From: Anaerolinea sp.
GTDB lineage: Bacteria; Chloroflexota; Anaerolineae; JAAEKA01
DNA length: 8,304 bases
NCBI GenBank assembly: GCA_014879765.1
Contig: JACSRL010000489.1
Location: 1 to 8,304, forward strand
Direction of reading: 5' to 3'
Of this stretch, positions 4,223 through 8,304 are shown one piece after another. Numbering within the stretch: the first letter of the stretch is position 1; every line of letters starts with the position of its first letter. A model generated the notes under the pieces. That model was not told the DNA's origin and made no database searches. It saw only the letters and a program-made list of their open reading frames with translations. The position numbers and the translations under genes are program-made.

Positions 4223-6943
4223 ATGACTGTCATACGCGTTCCCCTCTCCTGGTTGAACGATTTCGTCGATATCCGTGACCTGGACCCCATCGAGCTGGCC
4301 GAGCGGCTGACGCTGGCCGGGCTGGAGGTCGAACATATCCGCTGGGTTGGGCTGAACCCCTCCCCCCGCTACCACGTCCCGCCGGAGCGCATGGACGAGG
4401 GCGATGGCCTGGGCTGGGAGCGGGATAAGCTCTTCGTGGGCGAGATCACCCGCACCGAACGGCACCCCGACGCCGACCGTCTGCTGCTGGCCACGGTGGA
4501 GTACGGCGGCGTCAAACCCATGACTATCATCACCGGCGCGCCCAATCTGCGGCCAGGCGACCGCGGGCTCAAGATCGCCTTTGCTGTCATCGGCGCGCGG
4601 CTGGTGGACCCCTACGCCGAGGGCACCAAGACCATGGTGCTCAAGGCCGGCAAGATTCGCGGCATCCAGTCCGAGGGCATGGCCTGCTCTGAGAAGGAGC
4701 TGGGCATCAGCGAGGAGCACGAGGGGATCATCCTCCTGCCGGCCGACGCGCCCGTGGGCATGCCGCTGGCCGACTACCTGGGCGACGCGGTGCTGGAGAT
4801 GGACCTGACCCCCAACCTGGCCCGCAACCTGAACATCCTCGGCGTGGCGCGCGAGGTGGCCGCGCTCTTCAACCGGCCGCTGAAGCGCGTCCAACCGGAG
4901 CTGGCCCGCATCGCCGGCATCGTCCGGCCCGAGGCCATGCCGCGGCCAGACCAGCCGGCCGAGCCCTTCGTCCAGATCGTCATCGAGGCCCCGGATCTCT
5001 GCCCGCGCTACACTGCCACCTTGATTCGCGATGTGCAGATCGGCCCCTCGCCCCACTGGGTGCAGGATCGCCTGCGCAAGGCCGGCGTGCGCCCCATCAA
5101 CAACGTCGTCGACGCCACCAACTACGTCATGCTGGAATGGGGCCAGCCGACGCACGCCTTCGACTATGACCTGCTGCTGGAGCGGGCGATCAAGGCGAAA
5201 CAAGGGGTGGGGACAGAGCCAGTCCTGCCTCCCTCCAGCTCTGGCCGGTCTCCGACCGAGCCAGTCCTGCCCACCATCATCATGCGCCGCGCCAAGCCGG
5301 GCGAAACGATGACCACCCTGGACGGCAACGAGCGCCAGTTGACCCCCGACATGTTGATGATCGCCGACACGCTGGGGCCGATCGCCGTCGGCGGCGTCAT
5401 GGGCGGACTGGAGACCGAGGTCAACGAACGCACCCGCCACGTGCTGCTGGAGGCGGCCTCCTTCGATTTCATCAACAACCGGCGCACCTCGCAGGCCCTG
5501 CGTCTGCCCAGCGAGGCCACCGCGCGCTTCAGCAAGGGCATCTCAGCGGAGCTGACGATCCCGGCCGCCAGCCGCTGCGCCCACATGATGGCTGAGCTGG
5601 CCGGCGGCAGGGTGGTCGCGGGGGTCGAGGACTGCTACCCCTTGCCACAGCACAGCGCCGTGGTGGAGATCACCCCGGCCGAGGTGCAGCGCATCCTGGG
5701 CATGGACGTGCCGGCCAGCCAGATTCAGGAGATCCTGGAGCGGCTGGAATTCGCCGTAGAGGAAATCCCACCCCCCGCCGATCGAGCAGCGCAGCGTATC
5801 GAGACCCTGCGCGTCACCGCGCCCTGGTTCCGCCTGGACGTGAGCATCCCGGCCGATCTGATCGAGGAGGTCGCACGGGTCATCGGCTACGACCAGATCC
5901 CCACCACGCTGATGGACGACGCCTTGCCGCCGCAGTGGCGCAACTGGGCGCTGGAGAGCAAGGAACGGGTGCGCGATCTGCTCATGGGCGCGGGGCTGCA
6001 AGACAGCATCAGCTACGCGCTGATCGGCGCGGAGCTGAACCGCAAGCTGTTGGCCGCCCAGGGTGAGCCGGTCTACGACACGCTGGCCGGCCGCGCGCCG
6101 GCCGACGCGCCGCTGCCGCTGATCCTCGACCCCGAAACGCTGGTGCGGCTGGAGAACCCGCTGACCCCGGCCGCGGACCGGCTGCGTTCGACCCTGCTGG
6201 GCAGCATGGTCAACGCGCTGGCGGCCAACCTGCGCGCCGTGGGCCGGGTGGCGCTCTTCGAGATCGGCAAGGTCTACTGGCCGATCCCTGGCGAACGGCT
6301 GCCAGCCGAGCCGGAGCATGTGGCCATCGCCCTGGCTGGCCCGAGGGAGGCCGGCGCCTGGCTGAACCGCAACGACACGCTCATGGACTTCTTCGACCTG
6401 AAGGGGGTGATCGAGGAGCTGCTGGAGCGGCTGGGCCTGCTGGCCAGCGCGACCTTCGAGCCGGCCACGCATCCCCTTTTTGGCCCCAAGGCCGCGCGCG
6501 TGCTGCTCAAGGGCAAGCCCCTGGGCGTGCTGGGCGAGCTGCACCCGGCCGTGCGGCGCGCCTTCGACCTGCCCGAGACACGCGCGGCCGTGGCTGAGCT
6601 GCAACTGGCCCCGCTGGCCGCGGCCATCAGCGCCCGCCAGACCATGCAGCCGCTGAGCAGCTTCCCGGCCATCAAGGAAGACCTGGCCCTGCTGGTGGAT
6701 GAGAGCGTCACCGCCGAGCAGGTGGAGATGGCCATCCGCCAGGCCGGCGGCAGTCTGCTGCGCGATCTGGTGCTGTTCGATCTCTACCGCGGCAAGCAGG
6801 TGCCGGCCGGCAAGAAGAGCCTGGCCTACGCGCTGACCTTCCAGGCCGACGACAAGACCCTCAAGGACGCCGACGTGGAGAAGGTGCGCCGCCGCATCGT
6901 GGCCCGGCTGGGGCAGACGGTGGGCGCGGAGCTGCGGGGGTAG
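4223..6943 (+). CDS. pheT: Phenylalanyl-tRNA synthetase beta subunit
   Basis: PheT binds tRNA and edits mischarged Tyr-tRNA-Phe in complex with PheS. The product is 906 residues, longer than the usual 800 or so. In order: the N-terminal MTVIRVPLSWLNDFVD; an EMAP-II-like tRNA-binding domain at about residues 70-190 (HPDADRL, SEGMACSEKELG); the B3/B4 editing domain at about 205-480 (RYTATLIRDV, NNVVDATNYVMLEWGQPTHAFD); a B5 domain at about 480-560; the catalytic-like core at about 570-790; and the C-terminal FDX-ACB anticodon-binding domain (FPAIKEDLALLVDE onward). Two lineage-type expansions are visible: residues about 44-66, and an insertion at about 323-350 holding TEPVLP twice. AGGAG (4206-4210), overlapping the pheS stop codon, serves as ribosome-binding site 12 nt before the ATG. 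Confidence 0.98.
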   Translation: MTVIRVPLSWLNDFVDIRDLDPIELAERLTLAGLEVEHIRWVGLNPSPRYHVPPERMDEGDGLGWERDKLFVGEITRTERHPDADRLLLATVEYGGVKPMTIITGAPNLRPGDRGLKIAFAVIGARLVDPYAEGTKTMVLKAGKIRGIQSEGMACSEKELGISEEHEGIILLPADAPVGMPLADYLGDAVLEMDLTPNLARNLNILGVAREVAALFNRPLKRVQPELARIAGIVRPEAMPRPDQPAEPFVQIVIEAPDLCPRYTATLIRDVQIGPSPHWVQDRLRKAGVRPINNVVDATNYVMLEWGQPTHAFDYDLLLERAIKAKQGVGTEPVLPPSSSGRSPTEPVLPTIIMRRAKPGETMTTLDGNERQLTPDMLMIADTLGPIAVGGVMGGLETEVNERTRHVLLEAASFDFINNRRTSQALRLPSEATARFSKGISAELTIPAASRCAHMMAELAGGRVVAGVEDCYPLPQHSAVVEITPAEVQRILGMDVPASQIQEILERLEFAVEEIPPPADRAAQRIETLRVTAPWFRLDVSIPADLIEEVARVIGYDQIPTTLMDDALPPQWRNWALESKERVRDLLMGAGLQDSISYALIGAELNRKLLAAQGEPVYDTLAGRAPADAPLPLILDPETLVRLENPLTPAADRLRSTLLGSMVNALAANLRAVGRVALFEIGKVYWPIPGERLPAEPEHVAIALAGPREAGAWLNRNDTLMDFFDLKGVIEELLERLGLLASATFEPATHPLFGPKAARVLLKGKPLGVLGELHPAVRRAFDLPETRAAVAELQLAPLAAAISARQTMQPLSSFPAIKEDLALLVDESVTAEQVEMAIRQAGGSLLRDLVLFDLYRGKQVPAGKKSLAYALTFQADDKTLKDADVEKVRRRIVARLGQTVGAELRG
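5216..5271. repeat. In-frame 42-bp direct repeat inside pheT
   Basis: GAGCCAGTCCTGCC occurs at 5216-5229 and again at 5258-5271, so the period is 42 bp or 14 codons. Between the copies are two short hairpins: CCAG-CT-CTGG (5235-5244) and CGGTC-TCC-GACCG (5246-5258). The translated segment is proline- and serine-rich (VLPPSSSGRSP), unlike the surrounding B3/B4 fold. It looks like a dispersed palindromic repeat accepted into a surface loop, though that origin is inferred. Confidence 0.8.
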
Positions 6944-6951
6944 CCCTGGGA

Positions 6952-7021
6952 AGACTTCGGAAGTCGCCGCCACGACACGTCCAACGACCTGTCGTCAAAC
7001 AAGCGGCGACTTCCGAAGTCT
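6952..7021. repeat. Large palindrome between pheT and the phosphoesterase gene
   Basis: AGACTTCGGAAGTCGCCGC (6952-6970) is the exact reverse complement of 7003-7021. Inside it, ACGACA (6972-6977) pairs with TGTCGT (6990-6995), giving one long interrupted stem. Each outer arm is also a small palindrome by itself (GACTT-CGG-AAGTC), so alternative two-hairpin folding is possible. No T-run follows, so it is not a typical intrinsic terminator. It is more like a REP or MITE-type element, perhaps protecting the pheST mRNA 3' end. Confidence 0.9.
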
Positions 7022-7059
7022 CGCGCTATCGGGTGAATGGCGAAAGGAAGCGATCTTTG

Positions 7060-8031
7060 ATGAAGAATTCGCACGTGGTGCTGGCGGGGACGGCGCTGGC
7101 GGGCCTGGGCGGGCTGGCCTATGCCCGCTATGTGGAGCGCCTGTGGATCGACGTGTCGCGCCTGTGGGTGACGGCGCCGTCGTCCGGCCTGCCGCCGCAG
7201 GGGCTGCGCATCATGCAGCTTTCCGACATGCACTTCACCGGCCAGGGTCTGATCGAACACTGGAAGATCCAGCGCACGATCGATCTGCTGGCCGGCGAGG
7301 CCATCGACCTGCTGCTGATCACCGGCGACCTGATCCACGACGACGGCGGCATGGACGCGGCCCTGGCGCTGATCGACCGGCTGCCGCGGCCGCGGCTGGG
7401 AATTTTCGCCTGCCTGGGCAACCATGACTACTCCTGTTATAGCTGGCTGGGGCCGGCGCGCACGGCCTGGCGCACCGCTCCGCCCGGCCAGCGACTGGCC
7501 AAGGCAGCCCGCTACACGGGCGACATGGTGCGGCGCATCGTGGTCAACGACCGCCTCTACCTGGGTGAACACAACAACGACATGGTTGAGTTCCGCCGCC
7601 GGCTGGCCGCGGCCGGCATCCACCTGCTGATCAACAGCAGCCGGCGGGTGCAGGCGGATGGGTTCGACCTGTGGCTGGCCGGCCTGGACGATCTGATGGA
7701 GGGGCGGCCCGACGCGCTGGCCACGCTGGCAGAGATGCCGGAGCGCGGCAGCCTGCGCATCCTGCTGGCCCACAACCCTGACCTGATGCTGGACCCGGCG
7801 CTCCAGCAGGTGGACCTGGCCCTCTGCGGCCACGTGCATGGCGGCCAGATCCGGCTGCCGCTGCTGGGCTCGCCGCACACCCAGGGCACCCACCTCTCGC
7901 GGCGCCGCTCAGCGGGCTGGTTCCAGTACGGCCACGCGGCCACCTACATCAGCCGCGGCCTGGGCGAGGGCATCCGTCTGCGCTTCAACTGCCGGCCGGA
8001 GGTGGCGTTGATCCACGTGCTGCCGGCCTGA
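7060..8031 (+). CDS. Membrane-anchored calcineurin-like metallophosphoesterase
   Basis: The product is a 323-residue metallophosphoesterase of the YkuE-like type, probably acting outside or at the membrane on an unknown phosphoester. Residues 5-22 (VVLAGTALAGLGGLAY) form a hydrophobic N-terminal segment, either an anchor or a signal peptide. The five metal-site motifs are complete: LSDMH (D56, H58), GD (D90), GNHDY (N121, H122), LLAHNPD (H238) and GHVHGG (H258, H260). Relatives include YkuE and lipid-A pathway pyrophosphatases such as LpxG, but the sequence gives no substrate. The ATG at 7060 is chosen because AGGAAG (7045-7050) lies 9 nt upstream. An in-frame GTG at 7033 would add nine residues ahead of the hydrophobic segment and has no ribosome-binding site. 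A 116-nt gap with a large palindrome separates it from pheT, so it is probably a separate transcription unit. Confidence 0.93.
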   Translation: MKNSHVVLAGTALAGLGGLAYARYVERLWIDVSRLWVTAPSSGLPPQGLRIMQLSDMHFTGQGLIEHWKIQRTIDLLAGEAIDLLLITGDLIHDDGGMDAALALIDRLPRPRLGIFACLGNHDYSCYSWLGPARTAWRTAPPGQRLAKAARYTGDMVRRIVVNDRLYLGEHNNDMVEFRRRLAAAGIHLLINSSRRVQADGFDLWLAGLDDLMEGRPDALATLAEMPERGSLRILLAHNPDLMLDPALQQVDLALCGHVHGGQIRLPLLGSPHTQGTHLSRRRSAGWFQYGHAATYISRGLGEGIRLRFNCRPEVALIHVLPA

Positions 8032-8046
8032 ACGCCAGGATTCGGC

Positions 8047-8120
8047 GCGGTGTCGAGGCTTTAGCCCGCTTTGGCCCATGGGAGGGGAGTGCGCCGACCC
8101 GGCTTAAGCCTCGACACCGC
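8047..8120. repeat. Inverted-repeat element downstream of the phosphoesterase gene
   Basis: GCGGTGTCGAGGCTT (8047-8061) is the exact reverse complement of 8106-8120, and pairing continues imperfectly through TAGCCCG and CGGCTT. The spacer of about 40 nt contains the short palindrome CCCATGGG. There is no poly-T tract. It could be a bidirectional hairpin or a small MITE/REP-like repeat. Confidence 0.85.
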
Positions 8121-8304
8121 ATTAGAAACCAGGTTGTAACTGCACCCATTTGGAATGGCTGGAGGTGACAGCGCGTGGTCAAAAAGGACGGCGCCTGCCG
8201 TTTAACCTGCTAACATGGTGCTGCTCAGGCGTGGGAAACCGGGTTTTGTCTTGCAGACGAAAATCATGCCCGCACGAGAAAAACCCGGTTTCTGAACGAC
8301 CGGC
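8121..8304. other. Terminal intergenic stretch without a convincing gene
   Basis: No recognisable coding region is seen on either strand. A GGAGGTGAC string at 8161-8169 looks like a ribosome-binding site, but the frames behind it are very short or give no recognisable protein. The stretch ends in the inverted repeat described separately. Confidence 0.5.
8235..8292. repeat. Inverted repeat with GAAACCGGGTTTT arms
   Basis: GAAACCGGGTTTT (8235-8247) is the exact reverse complement of 8280-8292, around a 32-nt spacer. Each arm is itself nearly palindromic (AAACCGGGTTT, AAACCCGGTTT). From memory, similar AAACCSGGTTT repeats are widespread between genes in filamentous cyanobacteria and Chloroflexota. 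It may be a REP family distinct from the others here. Confidence 0.85.

Noticed and set aside
5543..6973. Long open frame of 476 codons on the minus strand opposite pheT
   Set aside because: It is a shadow of the GC-rich pheT coding sequence, with biased low-complexity composition and no family motif. The same applies to minus-strand frames opposite pheS and the phosphoesterase gene.
7033..7059. Earlier GTG start for the metallophosphoesterase
   Set aside because: No ribosome-binding site precedes it, and it would put charged residues before the hydrophobic segment. The ATG at 7060 has AGGAAG at good spacing.
8166..8304. Possible start of a further gene after GGAGGTGAC
   Set aside because: The open frame runs into the GAAACCGGGTTTT inverted repeat and gives an unrecognisable, cysteine- and arginine-rich peptide. 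A second start (GTGGTCAAAAAG) stops after about a dozen codons.

Overview
The window looks like GC-rich bacterial chromosome, most plausibly a Chloroflexota member such as an Anaerolineae- or Caldilineae-like lineage. That assignment is an inference. It rests on high-GC pheS and pheT, a T-box leader on pheST (a control mode found in Firmicutes, Actinobacteria, Chloroflexota and a few others), many heptamer repeats and palindromes between genes, and several REP-type transposases. No rRNA or tRNA gene is visible.

Left third (1-2380), accessory and decayed. After the last codons of an unidentified gene come two REP-associated tyrosine transposase (RAYT) genes of the Y1/HUH superfamily. Each is embedded in its own, unrelated palindrome family. 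RAYT-1 (124-747) is surrounded by near-perfect palindromes with a TTCSGAA core and carries one of them inside its own reading frame. RAYT-2 (1496-2077) is flanked by 99-101-bp tandem units built around a GTGCCCGGC/GCCGGGCAC hairpin. The RAYT-2 element interrupts a gene whose 5' part (883-1350) encodes the PLD-nuclease N-terminus of a helicase-type restriction or defence protein. The other end of the element abuts a degraded 5' fragment of a DUF5131 (phage Gp37/Gp68-like) gene. The rest of the helicase gene is absent from the window, so this looks like a defence or accessory locus eroded by RAYT/REP activity and deletion.

Middle (2380-6943), housekeeping. A strong sigma-70-type promoter (TTGACA, 17 nt, CATAAT) drives a T-box riboswitch whose Stem I specifier reads UUC (Phe). 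It ends in a canonical T-box (AGGGTGGTACCGCG), an antiterminator and a competing intrinsic terminator. Downstream are pheS and pheT, encoding the two subunits of phenylalanyl-tRNA synthetase. Uncharged tRNA-Phe should therefore permit read-through into pheST. The leader is unusual because its linker and the stretch after the terminator contain four arrays of 7-bp repeats, some able to form alternative hairpins. PheT also carries an in-frame insertion of about 28 residues containing a 42-bp direct repeat.

Right end (6944-8304). A large palindrome separates pheT from a membrane-anchored calcineurin-like metallophosphoesterase gene (7060-8031). The last 270 bp hold no convincing gene but contain two further inverted-repeat elements.
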